A stretch of 64,000 bases of DNA from Spirochaetota bacterium (GCA_030154445.1 JAGUQW010000002.1:124001-188000), one strand, 5' to 3'. Shown: positions 35,113-44,619, counted from the first letter of the stretch. The notes: generated by a model from the letters alone, not told the origin. Program-made: numbers and translations.

Positions 35113-35886
35113 ATGCTAAAAAATACTTTGCAATTAGATTATATGCGTAAATCTGGTAAATTAGTAGCGGATGTTTTTAATCATTTGAAAACCGTTATTA
35201 AACCAGGAGTTACGGGACTTGAAATTGATGCTATTGTAGAAGAAATGATATGTTCTCGTGGTGGGCGTCCAGCTTTCAAAAATTATACTCCTCATCCTGA
35301 TATGAGTCCTTTTCCTTATTCTATCTGTTGGTCTATGAATGAGGAAGTTATTCATGGATTTCCATCAAATATTCAGGTTAAAAATGGGGATGTTATTTCT
35401 GTTGATATGGGTGTAGATTTGAATGGATATTATGGTGATTCTGCTTATACATTTTTAATAGGTGATGTTGATCCAGAAATTCGTAAGATGTCAGATTGTA
35501 CAAAAAAAGCTCTTTGGGAAGCAATACAGATTTGTGAACCAGGTAATTATATTGGTGATATCGGTAAAGCAATAGAATTCACCATTAACAAACAATATGG
35601 TATTGTCAGAGATTTCTGTGGGCATGGTATAGGTACTAAACTACACGAAAAACCAAGTATTGTAAATTATTATGATCCAAAACGAAAAGGTCCTAAAATG
35701 GAAATAGGTATGGTCCTTGCTATAGAACCTATGGTTAATTTAGGTACAGAAAAGGTAAAAACAAAAGAAGATGGTTGGACTATTGTTACACAAGATAATA
35801 AAGTATCTTGTCATTGGGAACACACCGTTGCTATTACTAATAATGGTCCTGTGATTTTGACAGATAGAGGCGATTTTAATTTTTAA
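35113..35886 (+). CDS. map: Type I methionine aminopeptidase
   Basis: A 257-residue cytoplasmic enzyme that removes the initiator methionine. The metal ligands are visible: VDMGVDLNGYYGDSA (two Asp), CGHGIGTKLHEKP (His) and LAIEPMVN (Glu), with the last Glu in HWEHTVAI. Length is normal for a bacterial MetAP1. The ribosome site upstream of the ATG is weak (AGAGAC), so translation may be partly coupled to the bactofilin gene. A terminator follows 40 bases after the stop. Confidence 0.96.
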   Translation: MLKNTLQLDYMRKSGKLVADVFNHLKTVIKPGVTGLEIDAIVEEMICSRGGRPAFKNYTPHPDMSPFPYSICWSMNEEVIHGFPSNIQVKNGDVISVDMGVDLNGYYGDSAYTFLIGDVDPEIRKMSDCTKKALWEAIQICEPGNYIGDIGKAIEFTINKQYGIVRDFCGHGIGTKLHEKPSIVNYYDPKRKGPKMEIGMVLAIEPMVNLGTEKVKTKEDGWTIVTQDNKVSCHWEHTVAITNNGPVILTDRGDFNF

Positions 35887-35925
35887 TTAAAAATGAAGTA
35901 GATATCTACAAATAATAATATAAAC

Positions 35926-35958
35926 AAAAAACACTCTTTCATAAGAGTGTTTTTTTTA
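35926..35958 (+). terminator. Terminator of bactofilin-map
   Basis: A 13-bp perfect stem (35926-35938 with 35943-35955), a TCAT loop and a T-run of eight. Confidence 0.88.
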
Positions 35959-35968
35959 TAAAAATAAT

Positions 35969-36065
35969 ATAAATATTTGATAATAGAAAAAATAACAGGT
36001 AATACCAAATATGGTACGGAATGTGTTTGTTAAAAATATTATTGTATTTATTATCAAATATTTAT
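35969..36065. repeat. 97-base element bounded by 17-bp perfect inverted repeats
   Basis: Arms 35969-35985 and 36049-36065 are perfectly complementary across a 63-base interior, which itself has a small TACCA-AATA-TGGTA hairpin. It could be a structured RNA, a miniature element or an operator. The arms are AT-rich, which lowers certainty. Confidence 0.45.
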
Positions 36066-36118
36066 AGAGAGCTAAAAAATATAATTTGAGTATTGTTAGT
36101 AAAATAATATATTTGTAG

Positions 36119-36132
36119 ATCTTGTACAAGAT
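36119..36132. promoter_or_regulatory. 14-base palindrome, candidate operator
   Basis: ATCTTGTACAAGAT is a perfect palindrome with no loop, of a size usual for a dimeric repressor site, 134 bases upstream of the 50-residue gene. Confidence 0.35.
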
Positions 36133-36265
36133 AGAGTTCGTTAAAAAATATATGTAGTGTTTTTCAAACTATTAAAAATAAAATAAAATAAAATTTATGA
36201 TTTCAAAGAATATTTCCGATAATTTAATTGAGCTTAATAATTATTACTAGAAAATTGGAGGAGAT

Positions 36266-36418
36266 ATGACTAAAGAAGTCGTTACAAATATTCAATCAAT
36301 CAAAACTTCTATAATCCCTGCTTATAGAACTAAAAAATTAGTACATTTATTTCGTGCAATTTCTTTGTTTGCAATGCCTATCCGTTGTTCGGAATTAGGA
36401 TTACGTCGTCGTAAATAA
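36266..36418 (+). CDS. Small basic protein of 50 residues, unknown
   Basis: The frame starts with an ATG five bases after a near-perfect GGAGGAG ribosome site and runs 50 codons to TAA, followed 27 bases later by an intrinsic terminator. The product begins MTKEVVTNIQSIKTSII and ends in a basic SELGLRRRK; there is one moderately hydrophobic stretch LFRAISLFAMPI. It has many Lys and Arg residues and a single Cys. I recognise no family. The strong translation signal and own terminator make it a better gene candidate than its size suggests. Confidence 0.6.
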   Translation: MTKEVVTNIQSIKTSIIPAYRTKKLVHLFRAISLFAMPIRCSELGLRRRK

Positions 36419-36445
36419 TATAATATCAATGGCTAATCAATTAAT

Positions 36446-36478
36446 AAAACAACCTCTTAAATTTTAAGAGGTTGTTTT
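36446..36478. terminator. Bidirectional terminator
   Basis: A 15-bp perfect stem (36446-36460 with 36464-36478) with a three-base loop and flanking A and T tracts, between the small gene and the convergent HAD gene. Confidence 0.9.
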
Positions 36479-36486
36479 TATTTTAA

Positions 36487-37128
36487 TTAAATAATATCCA
36501 AGATATCTTGAGGAGTATTAAATCTCAAAATATTATCTTCCTGTTCAAATAAAGAGCTTGATCCCCAAACTGCTAAACCAAAATTAATACCACTATCTTT
36601 AGCACAAATCAAATCTGAATAAGAATCGCCTATATATATACAGTCGTGAGCTTGATGGGAAGACAAGTTAAGATATTCTAATAGTGGTGCTGGGTGTGGT
36701 TTGTGGTAAGGGGTGTCATCTGCTAATACAATATGAGTGAAAAAATCATGGATATTGAGATATTCTTTCTCTATATTATAAATATCTCTACTCTTAGAAC
36801 TCACAATACCGCAAGTGATAGATTGTTTGTTCAGTTCTTCTAATAATTCAAAAACACCTTGAAACAATTCTATAGGTTTTTGGGATTCTTCATAAACAGC
36901 ATTAATCCAAGCATTCAAATATTCACCCATCTCTTCTTCTGGAACACCAAAATCTTGTAAAATAGAAATGCTAGAACGCTTCATTTTGGGAGTAATATCA
37001 TCTATTGTTAATTCTGTTTTATTAGCTTTGTTATGTAAAACATTTAACAATCCTAGGGCGTTTCTTTTTTCACTATTAAGTAGTGTTCCATCAAGATCAA
37101 AAATGATACTAGAGTATTTGTTTTTCAT
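36487..37128 (-). CDS. HAD-superfamily phosphatase (Gph/PpaX-like)
   Basis: A 213-residue haloacid-dehalogenase phosphatase. Motif I is FDLDGTLLNS (both Asp present), motif II is GIVSSKS, motif III is the Lys in HKPHP and motif IV is IGDSYSDL. A helical cap domain between motifs I and II places it with phosphoglycolate or pyrophosphate phosphatases, but the substrate is not certain. AGAGGAT precedes the start. It overlaps the end of the upstream transporter gene by 20 bases, so the two are translationally linked. Confidence 0.87.
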   Translation of the reverse strand: MKNKYSSIIFDLDGTLLNSEKRNALGLLNVLHNKANKTELTIDDITPKMKRSSISILQDFGVPEEEMGEYLNAWINAVYEESQKPIELFQGVFELLEELNKQSITCGIVSSKSRDIYNIEKEYLNIHDFFTHIVLADDTPYHKPHPAPLLEYLNLSSHQAHDCIYIGDSYSDLICAKDSGINFGLAVWGSSSLFEQEDNILRFNTPQDILDII

Positions 37129-38032
37129 AATTATCCTCTGAAATGTTATTTTTTAATAGAATTTTTTTGATAGCTTCCCATTCACAAAACATAATACCAC
37201 AAGAAATAAATGAAATTCCTAAAATTTTGTGAAGAGTGATAGTTTCCCCTAAGCTTAGTAGTGCAAAAACAAAAGCCCATGCAGGTTCTAGTGAAGTAAT
37301 TAATCCTACTTTGAGAGTGTCTTTGGTCAAGTGTTGTCCTAGTAATTGTAGCCCATAACTAATAATAGAGGCAAATATTCCCAAATATAACAAGGATGCA
37401 ATGTTAGTTAAATTCCAATTAGTGGGGAAAACTTCAAAATGAAAAGCAAATATCCAAGATAATAGAGCTACAAATACAGATTGTAAAAAATGAAGGGTGA
37501 TAGGTGATTCACCTTTTTCTAAAAAATAATTAGAAAAAATAATATGAAAGGTAAATCCTAAAGAACACAACAAGGTTATTAAAATACTGGGAGACCAAGT
37601 GAATACAATACCTTTTTGAAAATTAAAAATAAAAACTCCAATAATTGTACAAATAATAGCAAAAATATTATATTTATTAATAGTTTTTCTAAAAAATAAA
37701 GCTCCAAAAATAGGAATTAGTACTACACTACTGTTTGTAATAAAAGCACTTATACTAGCGTCTAAATCTATAAGCCCAATTGTTTGGGTTATAAAAGAAA
37801 GTACCAACATACTTCCTAAAATAAATCCATAGAATATAGTATATTTAGTAAATTTTATTTGTTTTTTAAAGTGAAAAAATATCAATAAAATAAACGAAAA
37901 TCTAAATGCAGTAGTATAAAATGGAGGAAATCCTGTTGTTATAAGAATTTTTTGAGGGATAAAAGAAAATCCCCATAGAAATGCAGCAGTATGTAATAAT
38001 AAAGTACCCAAAATTTTTTTAGACATAGCCAT
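37109..38032 (-). CDS. EamA/DMT family transporter
   Basis: A 307-residue inner-membrane protein with ten predicted helices in two EamA repeats. The first starts at LLLHTAAFLWGFSFIPQKIL, the second near ILITLLCSLGFTFHIIFSNY, and the typical LGEPxT-like motif reads SLGETITLHKILG. Members export or import small metabolites; the substrate is not predictable. A second, related EamA gene lies at 59.2-60.1 kb. The start (MAMSKK) lacks a strong ribosome site and lies five bases after the upstream stop, so it is probably coupled. Confidence 0.86.
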   Translation of the reverse strand: MAMSKKILGTLLLHTAAFLWGFSFIPQKILITTGFPPFYTTAFRFSFILLIFFHFKKQIKFTKYTIFYGFILGSMLVLSFITQTIGLIDLDASISAFITNSSVVLIPIFGALFFRKTINKYNIFAIICTIIGVFIFNFQKGIVFTWSPSILITLLCSLGFTFHIIFSNYFLEKGESPITLHFLQSVFVALLSWIFAFHFEVFPTNWNLTNIASLLYLGIFASIISYGLQLLGQHLTKDTLKVGLITSLEPAWAFVFALLSLGETITLHKILGISFISCGIMFCEWEAIKKILLKNNISEDNYEKQIL

Positions 38033-38037
38033 GATAG

Positions 38038-38562
38038 CTATTCTTTTATGGTTACTAAAATTGTTTTGATGGAGTCTGCGTATTCATGGTCTTTTATAGC
38101 GTCTAATGTTTTTGATATAGAATAGGCATTCTCTTCTAATACAAGAAGAGTTTCAAAAAAAAACATTGTTAATGAAAAAAATTCTGCTGGATTATTAGGA
38201 GTTGAGGCATGATTTGGAAAAAATTTTTGATTTTGTTGATAATAATATTTACCTAAGGACACATAGATTTTGAGTTCTTTGTGGAGATTTTCTTGAATAT
38301 TATTATCTAAGGCAATTATATCTTGTAAGGTATCCAAAGTAACAGTTAACAAATTTTTAGGAATATTTTCTCTAATATCTGTTTGAGTAGCCATAATATC
38401 TTGATCATTTTCAATAAAAGAATCCAAAGACAAATAGGACATAATTGCAATATTTGAAATCTCTTGTTGTTCATTCTGTCCGAAATTATCTAATTCTAAT
38501 TGCTGTTCAATAAAAATTGAATTATACAACAAATAGGTAGCATAAATTTGATTGTTTGACAT
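38038..38562 (-). CDS. Unknown 174-residue acidic protein
   Basis: A soluble, acidic, mainly helical protein (MSNNQIYATYLLYNSIFIEQ at the start) without signal peptide or membrane segment. I do not recognise a family or motif. Its first-gene position in an operon with the EamA transporter and HAD phosphatase, five bases ahead of the transporter, is the only functional hint. AAGGAT upstream supports the ATG. Confidence 0.65.
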   Translation of the reverse strand: MSNNQIYATYLLYNSIFIEQQLELDNFGQNEQQEISNIAIMSYLSLDSFIENDQDIMATQTDIRENIPKNLLTVTLDTLQDIIALDNNIQENLHKELKIYVSLGKYYYQQNQKFFPNHASTPNNPAEFFSLTMFFFETLLVLEENAYSISKTLDAIKDHEYADSIKTILVTIKE

Positions 38563-38891
38563 AGAATATCCTTATTATAAAATAATTATTGAATATAGTG
38601 TACTATATTTAAATATAAAAAACAAGGGTGTATGTAACTAAGTAATTAATCTTTAATAATTGATGTATTTTGGTATTTGTCCATTTATATTTATAAAGAA
38701 GGGACATTTTTAAAAAACTATTTTACAAATTATTCGTATTAAAATTATTTTTATAAAGTGTTTTAATATATTGAGTTAGATTATTATTAAATATTTAATC
38801 TTCAGTAAGATAGATATTGACTTTTTAATATTGGTATTATATAATAAATTATAGAGTATTTTGTGCTATATAATAATATTTGGAGGAAATT
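38563..38891. other. 329-base divergent intergenic region
   Basis: The region lies between the minus-strand unknown gene and the V-ATPase operon. It holds the V-ATPase promoter and several weak AT-rich dyads, such as AATATAGT/ACTATATT near 38595. I find no small frame with a ribosome site and no RNA gene. Confidence 0.55.
38817..38845 (+). promoter_or_regulatory. V-ATPase operon promoter
   Basis: TTGACT (38817-38822), 17 bases, TATAAT (38840-38845), 46 bases ahead of atpK. A second TATAAT at 38869-38874 could be an alternative -10. Confidence 0.72.
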
Positions 38892-39338
38892 ATGTTTTAC
38901 ATGTGGACTTTATTTGCAATAGTTTGTTTGACTTGTTTGGCTGGAGTGACAATTCATTGGACAAGAAATCATGTGTTGATACCCGAGGTAGTTGCCAAAA
39001 GTTTAGTTGGTGGTTTTACAGGGTTCTTTTTTATTATATTAGCGGTTGTTATAGCAAGTATTTTTAATATTTCTCCAGTATATGCTTCAGAAGCTACAGG
39101 TGCTCTTATATTATCTTCTGAAGCGTATGGCTTGGGATTTTTAGGAGCTGGTATCTCTGTTGGTTTAGCTTGTATTGGTACAGGTATTGCAACAGGGATG
39201 TCGGCCTCTGCAGCTATAGGAGCTGTTAGTGAAGATCCAAAAATGTTAGGTACTAGTTTACTCTTTGTTGGACTTTCAGAGGGTATAGCTATCTATGGAT
39301 TGATTGTTGCCATTATGATTTTAGGAAGATTAGGATAA
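38892..39338 (+). CDS. atpK: V-type ATPase proteolipid subunit K
   Basis: The 148-residue membrane rotor subunit. Four helices form two hairpins. The second hairpin is a canonical c-type unit (GLGFLGAGISVGLACIGTG, then SASAAIGAVSEDP and VGLSEGIAIYG) with the ion-binding Glu130. The first hairpin is diverged and has no acidic ion site. TGGAGG sets the ATG at 38892; a TTG upstream lies inside that site. It is the first gene of the operon, and its stop codon sits in the loop of a terminator-like hairpin. Confidence 0.93.
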   Translation: MFYMWTLFAIVCLTCLAGVTIHWTRNHVLIPEVVAKSLVGGFTGFFFIILAVVIASIFNISPVYASEATGALILSSEAYGLGFLGAGISVGLACIGTGIATGMSASAAIGAVSEDPKMLGTSLLFVGLSEGIAIYGLIVAIMILGRLG

Positions 39339-39355
39339 GTCCTAATCTTTTTTTT
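39326..39355 (+). terminator. Intrinsic terminator overlapping the atpK stop codon
   Basis: The stem AAGATTAGGA (39326-39335) pairs with TCCTAATCTT (39340-39349) across a four-base loop, and a T-run continues to 39355. The atpK stop TAA is in the loop. It has all the features of a terminator yet stands inside the operon, so it may give partial termination and more atpK mRNA. Confidence 0.75.
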
Positions 39356-39382
39356 AATAGATTTATTTCTAAGGATTATATT

Positions 39383-39682
39383 ATGAAAGTGTTAGCACTG
39401 GTTGGAGAGCAGGTATCTACTGCTTTTAGTTTAGCTGGAATGGAGACGATATCTCCATCTAATCATCAAGAATTATTAGAAGTTTTTGATAATGCTATCC
39501 ATCAAAAAGACTTAGCTCTTTTGGTAATATCAGCTCGTTATGCAATAGCTTTAAAAAAAGAAATAGAAGTAGTTCGTCTATCAAAAAATACTGTTATTAT
39601 CCTTGAGATTAGCTCATCTAAAGGTGATTTTAATGCTGGTGAAAAATTAATGCAGCATATAAAAAAAGCAATAGGTCAATAA
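39383..39682 (+). CDS. atpF: V-type ATPase subunit F
   Basis: A 99-residue central-stalk subunit. The Rossmann-like pattern of subunit F is present: VLALVGEQVSTAFSLAGME, the central LLVISARYAIALKKEI and VIILEISSSKGDF. It links the rotor shaft D to subunit C and the membrane ring. AAGGAT precedes the start. It is the first gene after the internal terminator. Many spirochaete V-ATPase operons that I know of show no obvious F gene, so its clear presence is noteworthy. Confidence 0.85.
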   Translation: MKVLALVGEQVSTAFSLAGMETISPSNHQELLEVFDNAIHQKDLALLVISARYAIALKKEIEVVRLSKNTVIILEISSSKGDFNAGEKLMQHIKKAIGQ

Positions 39683-39707
39683 TAATAGTATTAATTAGGG
39701 GATCTCT

Positions 39708-40298
39708 ATGGCGTTGAAAGATATGGTCACTTACATCCAAGAACAAGTTCGTGTAGAAATAGAAGATCAGTTTAATAGAGTAAAACTCGAAGGAACTAGA
39801 TCTCTTATTGCATTAGGTGAAGAATTAGAATTAGATCAAGAAAACAAAATTTATGAAAGTACAAATCATTACTTAAAACTAGAGAGTATGCTCAAAGCAG
39901 AGCAAGATTTTGTTATAACTAACAAAAAACTTAATTTGGAACAAGAGTTTACAGATTTTTTACTTATAGAACTAAAAAAATCCTTGTTAGATTATGTACA
40001 AATGAATAGACAAGAATATCAACAAATACTACAATCATGGCTTAAAAAAGTTAATGAAGCACTGAACGGTATAAAAATAACTATTACTGTTAATGAGAAT
40101 GATGTAGATTTTGTAAAACAATTATTATTATCTTTATCTATTTCAGGACATACGAAAAGCTCACAAAAAATAAAAGCTGGATTATATGTAGAAGGTGAAA
40201 GTGGAGTTGTTGTTGATTTAACTTTTGAAACATTATTTATAGAAAGAAAAGAACAATTATTGAATATTTCTATGCAGATATTGAAGGAGAGCTTGTGA
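39708..40298 (+). CDS. atpE: V-type ATPase subunit E
   Basis: A 196-residue peripheral-stalk subunit. The N-terminal half is a long helix (MALKDMVTYIQEQVRVEIED onward) and the C-terminal part ends in the globular E-domain pattern VEGESGVVVDLTFETLFIER. It pairs with the coiled-coil G-type subunit encoded later in the operon to hold the A/B hexamer still. Its stop overlaps the GTG start of atpA by four bases. Confidence 0.88.
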   Translation: MALKDMVTYIQEQVRVEIEDQFNRVKLEGTRSLIALGEELELDQENKIYESTNHYLKLESMLKAEQDFVITNKKLNLEQEFTDFLLIELKKSLLDYVQMNRQEYQQILQSWLKKVNEALNGIKITITVNENDVDFVKQLLLSLSISGHTKSSQKIKAGLYVEGESGVVVDLTFETLFIERKEQLLNISMQILKESL

Positions 40299-42085
40299 AA
40301 TTAATAGGAAAAATCACTCGTATCAATGGACCTCTTGTAACAATGGAAGTCCTTGATATTATCCAATTAATGGAAATGGTTTATGTTTCTCATCTCAAAT
40401 TAATTGGTGAAATTTTAAGTATTGAAGAAAAATCTGCTGTTATTCAAGTATATGAAGCAACAGAAGGTCTAAAATTAGACGATGTTGTCTATGGATCAGG
40501 CTTACCTTTATCTGTAGAATTAGGACCTGGATTATTATCTCAAATATTTGATGGTATCCAACGACCTTTAAAATCAATTGCAAAAGAATCAAAAAGTATT
40601 TTCTTAAAAAGAGGGATCTATGTGTCACCTCTTGATAAAAGTAAAAAATGGGACTTTACTCCTAAAATATCTGTAAATGACAAACTAGATAAAGGGGCTA
40701 TTATAGGAACAGTACCAGAAACAGAATTGGTATTACATAGTGTTATGATCCCACCAAATATGTCAGGAACAGTAAAATCTATTGTAAGTGCTGGTGAGTA
40801 TACGGTAGATGAAGTTATTGGAACATTAGAGGATGAGCATGGGACTATTCACGAACTCAAATTAGCCCATCGGTGGCCTGTAAAATTAGCAAGACCTTAT
40901 AAAACAAGATATTTGCCTACAGAACCATTAATTACAGGACAAAGAATTGTCGATATTTTCTTTCCTGTGGCAAAGGGTGGAGCTGTTGCAATTCCTGGTG
41001 GATTTGGCACAGGTAAAACAATTACTCAACATCAATTAGCTAAATGGTCTGATGCTAAAATTGTTGTTTATGTAGGGTGTGGAGAGCGTGGAAATGAAAT
41101 TACGGAAGTATTAGAAGAATTCCCCCAATTAATAGACCCACATACTGGAAGACCACTTTTTGATAGAACAGTAATGATAGCAAATACTTCGAATATGCCT
41201 GTAACAGCTCGTGAGGCTTCAATTTATACAGGTATTACTATTGCTGAATATTATCGTGATATGGGTTATGATGTAGCTGTAATGGCCGATTCATCATCTC
41301 GTTGGGCTGAAGCATTGAGAGAATTGTCAGGACGCTTAGAAGAAATTCCTGCAGAAGAAGGTTTTCCAGCATATCTAGGCTCTAAATTAGCATCATTTTA
41401 TGAAAGAGCGGGAAATGTTCAAGTGCAAAGTGGTATGAATGGATCAGTAACAATGATTGCTGCGGTATCACCTCCTGGAGGAGATTTCTCTGAACCTGTT
41501 ACTCAAAACACAAAACGTTTTGTTCGTGCTTTTTGGCAATTAGACAAAGCTTTGGCATCAGCAAGACACTATCCTTCTATTAATTGGATTCATAGTTATA
41601 GTGAATATGTAGATTATGTATCTGCTTGGTGGATAAAGAATATAGATGTAGATGCAATAACGATAAGGCAAGAGGCGTATAATTTGTTATTACGGGAAGA
41701 AAAATTACAAAAAATTGTAAAATTAATAGGTCCTGATGCTTTGCCAGATAGTGAACGACTAGTACTTGAAGTAGCTCATATGCTCAAAGAAGGATTTCTC
41801 AAACAAAACGCCTACGATGATGTAGATATGTATACTGTTCCTAAAAAACAAATTGCTATTCTTAAATTAATTATATTGTTTTATAAAGAGACAGAATCTA
41901 TTATTCAAATGGGTGCTCCTATTTTTGAAATTCGTGCATTACAATGTTTTCCTATGATTATCCGTGCACGCTTAGATATTAAAAATGATGAGCTTGATCA
42001 ATTTGATAAACTCTCTCTATTAATAACAGATGAACTTAATAGTTTGCGTTTAAAATATGATAGAGCTATTAAGGGAGCAAACTGA
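40295..42085 (+). CDS. atpA: V-type ATPase catalytic subunit A
   Basis: The 596-residue catalytic subunit. The Walker A is PGGFGTGKT, with the arginine and acidic catalytic region [15 protein letters not shown] and [14 protein letters not shown] following. The V-type-specific non-homologous insert (about residues 110-190, including [12 protein letters not shown] and MSGTVKSI) is present, separating it from F-type beta. The start is GTG, overlapping the atpE stop, so translation is coupled. The stop shares one base with the atpB ATG. Confidence 0.97.
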   Translation: MKLIGKITRINGPLVTMEVLDIIQLMEMVYVSHLKLIGEILSIEEKSAVIQVYEATEGLKLDDVVYGSGLPLSVELGPGLLSQIFDGIQRPLKSIAKESKSIFLKRGIYVSPLDKSKKWDFTPKISVNDKLDKGAIIGTVPETELVLHSVMIPPNMSGTVKSIVSAGEYTVDEVIGTLEDEHGTIHELKLAHRWPVKLARPYKTRYLPTEPLITGQRIVDIFFPVAKGGAVAIPGGFGTGKTITQHQLAKWSDAKIVVYVGCGERGNEITEVLEEFPQLIDPHTGRPLFDRTVMIANTSNMPVTAREASIYTGITIAEYYRDMGYDVAVMADSSSRWAEALRELSGRLEEIPAEEGFPAYLGSKLASFYERAGNVQVQSGMNGSVTMIAAVSPPGGDFSEPVTQNTKRFVRAFWQLDKALASARHYPSINWIHSYSEYVDYVSAWWIKNIDVDAITIRQEAYNLLLREEKLQKIVKLIGPDALPDSERLVLEVAHMLKEGFLKQNAYDDVDMYTVPKKQIAILKLIILFYKETESIIQMGAPIFEIRALQCFPMIIRARLDIKNDELDQFDKLSLLITDELNSLRLKYDRAIKGAN

Positions 42086-43476
42086 TGGATTTAAAAATTA
42101 AAAAATCTTATAAAGGCTTGAAATCACTTAATGGTCCTTTGATGGTACTAAAATCTATTCCTGATATTTCTTTTGGTGAATTAGCTGAAGTTACTTTAAA
42201 AGATGGGTCTACAAAACTAGCTGTCGTTATTGAAGTAAATAAAGAATCTATTATATTGCAATTATATGGACATACAGCAGGTATTGAACCAGATACGACA
42301 CAAATCAAATTTTTACAACAAACTTTTCAAATGGGCGTTTCTGAAAAAATGTTGGGTAGAGTATTTGATGGTTTAGGAGCTCCTATTGATGGAATTCGTA
42401 TGCCTGATGCAGAAGAATACAGAGATATTAATGGTGAACCTTTAAATCCTGTCGAAAGAGAATATCCACATGATTTTATTCAAACAGGTATTTCAGCAAT
42501 TGATGTCATGAACACTCTAGTTCGGGGACAAAAATTACCTATTTTTTCTAGTGCAGGTCTTCCTCACAATCAGCTAGCAGCACAATTAACAGCTCAAGCA
42601 AAATCAAAAAGTGGAAATCCTTTTGTCGTAGTATTTGCAGCTATGGGTATCAGACACGATGATGCAACTTATTTTATTGATTCGTTCAAAGAAACAGGAG
42701 CTCTTAATACAACAGCATTATTTTTGAATTATGCAGATGATCCCGCTATAGAAAGATTAGTTACTCCAAGAGTAGCATTAACTTTGGCAGAATTTTTAGC
42801 TTATGATAAAGGAATGGATGTGTTAGTGATTCTTACTGATATGACAGCCTATGCTGAGGCATTAAGAGAAATAGCAGCAGCTCGTGGCGAAGTTCCTTCT
42901 CGTAAAGGATTTCCAGGTTATATGTATTCTGATTTTTCTACGATTTATGAAAGAGCTGGTAGGGTAAAAGGGAAAGACGGATCTGTTACCCAAGTACCTA
43001 TTTTAACAATGCCTGGTGATGACATCACACACCCAATTCCTGATTTAACAGGTTATATTACAGAAGGGCAAATTGTATTAGATAGAAACTTAAATGGTCA
43101 AAATATTCTACCTCCTATTAATTTGATGCCATCTTTATCTCGATTAATGAAAGATGCTATCGGTGAAGGATTGACTAGAGATGATCATCCAAAATTATTT
43201 ATGCAATTATATGCCTCCTATTCAAAATCTTTAGAAGTTCGTGCTATTGCAGCTATTGTATCAGAGGATGAAATGTCTCATTTAGATCGTTTATATTTGA
43301 AATTTGGGAGAGAATTTGAAAATGTATTTATTAATCAAAGTTTTCATGTAAATAGATCTATTGAAGAAAGTTTGAATCTTGCATGGGAAATTTTATCTAT
43401 TTTTCCTAAAAGTGAATTGACAAATATAAGTACTAAAGATCTAATTCGTTACTACAAAGGTAGTAATGATGATTAA
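42085..43476 (+). CDS. atpB: V-type ATPase subunit B
   Basis: The 463-residue non-catalytic regulatory subunit. It lacks a Walker A lysine, as expected ([15 protein letters not shown] replaces it), and shows the V-type B signatures [47 protein letters not shown] and [14 protein letters not shown]. It alternates with A in the head. It overlaps the atpA stop by one base. Confidence 0.97.
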   Translation: MDLKIKKSYKGLKSLNGPLMVLKSIPDISFGELAEVTLKDGSTKLAVVIEVNKESIILQLYGHTAGIEPDTTQIKFLQQTFQMGVSEKMLGRVFDGLGAPIDGIRMPDAEEYRDINGEPLNPVEREYPHDFIQTGISAIDVMNTLVRGQKLPIFSSAGLPHNQLAAQLTAQAKSKSGNPFVVVFAAMGIRHDDATYFIDSFKETGALNTTALFLNYADDPAIERLVTPRVALTLAEFLAYDKGMDVLVILTDMTAYAEALREIAAARGEVPSRKGFPGYMYSDFSTIYERAGRVKGKDGSVTQVPILTMPGDDITHPIPDLTGYITEGQIVLDRNLNGQNILPPINLMPSLSRLMKDAIGEGLTRDDHPKLFMQLYASYSKSLEVRAIAAIVSEDEMSHLDRLYLKFGREFENVFINQSFHVNRSIEESLNLAWEILSIFPKSELTNISTKDLIRYYKGSNDD

Positions 43477-43511
43477 TAATGTTGAATAATGATAAATTAT
43501 AAAGGTATAAT

Positions 43512-44180
43512 ATGGCACAGAAAAATATAACTCCTACAAAAAGTAATTATATAACACTTACAGAAGATTTGATTTTAGCCAAAGAAGGACACGGACTTTT
43601 AGAGCAAAAGCGTGAAGTGTTGGTTATCAATCTAACACACCTTGTTTCTCAAATTAGAGAAGCTCGTACAAAACTTGATGAGAAATTATTTACAATTTTT
43701 TCACAATTATCATTAGTGCGTCTTGAAAGTGGGAGTATTATATTAGATTTGATTGTAACTAGTATAGTTCAAGATTATGAAGTAGATGTTTTGTCTTATT
43801 CTGTAATGGGCGTTGTTGCACCAAAATTGTTTTTTACAGAAAAACTATCTAAAAATAAATCTGTTGTACCTATGGGTATTTCAGGAACCAGTCCAAATTT
43901 TGATAAATTACTGCAGTTGACGAATGAAATCAAACCTTTAATGGCAGAAGTTGCTTATTTAGAAAGTACGGCATGGAAACTAATTACAGAAATCAAAAAA
44001 ACACAAAGACGAATTAACGCATTAGAAAATTTTGTTATACCTGATACTCAAGATACAATAAAATTTATTAAAGAAATATTAGAAGAAAAAGATAGAGAAA
44101 CATTATTTCAAATAAAAAGAATTAAAGATAAGCAACGTAAAAATCAAGCTCTTACAAAGGAGAATTTTCATGATATGTAA
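43512..44180 (+). CDS. atpD: V-type ATPase subunit D
   Basis: The 222-residue central rotor shaft, two long antiparallel helices. The family start ITPTKSNYITLTEDLILAKEGHGLLEQKR and the C-terminal RINALENFVIPDTQDTIKFI are easily recognised, here quoted in part only as TPTKSNY and RRINALENF. The C-terminus is Lys-rich. Its last 11 bases overlap the start of the Usp-like gene, whose ribosome site AAGGAG lies inside atpD. Confidence 0.95.
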   Translation: MAQKNITPTKSNYITLTEDLILAKEGHGLLEQKREVLVINLTHLVSQIREARTKLDEKLFTIFSQLSLVRLESGSIILDLIVTSIVQDYEVDVLSYSVMGVVAPKLFFTEKLSKNKSVVPMGISGTSPNFDKLLQLTNEIKPLMAEVAYLESTAWKLITEIKKTQRRINALENFVIPDTQDTIKFIKEILEEKDRETLFQIKRIKDKQRKNQALTKENFHDM

Positions 44181-44619
44181 AATATTTGTTCCTATTACAG
44201 GATCTGATGAAAGTAAATTTTCTATTGATAAAGCAGTAGAAATAGCAGCTTCTCTTAATGCAAAAATTGTTGCTATAAATGTACTAGATCAAGACTCTTT
44301 AGCAAAATTACAACGTTATAAAATTTTTATAGAAGAAGAATCAGATGTTTTTGGTGAAAGTCTTAGACGAGATGCTGAAAAATATCTTAAATATGCACAA
44401 AATATAGCAGATTCTTTTCATGTAGCTATAGAAACAGTTCTATTAGAGGGAGAACCTTATACTGAGATTTATAAGTTCATAAAAAATGATCCATCTAGTC
44501 AAAAGTTTGTTATGATTACTTCTACTAAAAATAGTGATAGTTTTATAGAATCATTTGGAGTCTTAGAAAAGAAATTATTACGCTCAGGTTTATCTATTAT
44601 GATTGCAGGAGATAAGTAA
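44170..44619 (+). CDS. Universal-stress-protein-like protein in the V-ATPase operon
   Basis: A 149-residue UspA-fold protein. The start KIFVPITGSDESKFSIDKAV and the AIETVLLEGEPYTEI segment match the family, where a Rossmann-like alpha/beta fold dimerises. The ATP-binding signature G-x2-G-x9-G-S/T near the C-terminus is not intact; the region reads MITSTKNSDSFIESFG, so nucleotide binding is doubtful. It lies between atpD and the G-type stalk gene, overlapping the first by 11 bases and abutting the second. I infer a regulatory or assembly role for the ATPase. I know of no V-ATPase operon where this is standard. Confidence 0.82.
   Translation: MICKIFVPITGSDESKFSIDKAVEIAASLNAKIVAINVLDQDSLAKLQRYKIFIEEESDVFGESLRRDAEKYLKYAQNIADSFHVAIETVLLEGEPYTEIYKFIKNDPSSQKFVMITSTKNSDSFIESFGVLEKKLLRSGLSIMIAGDK

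Larger units (their letters stand above)
35959..36265. other. Gene-free region holding palindromic elements
   Basis: About 300 bases without an open frame bearing a ribosome site. It contains a 97-base element closed by 17-bp arms and a separate 14-base palindrome, both listed separately. I see no clear consensus promoter for the small gene at 36266, although TTGAGT-type -35 sequences occur around 36087. Confidence 0.55.
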
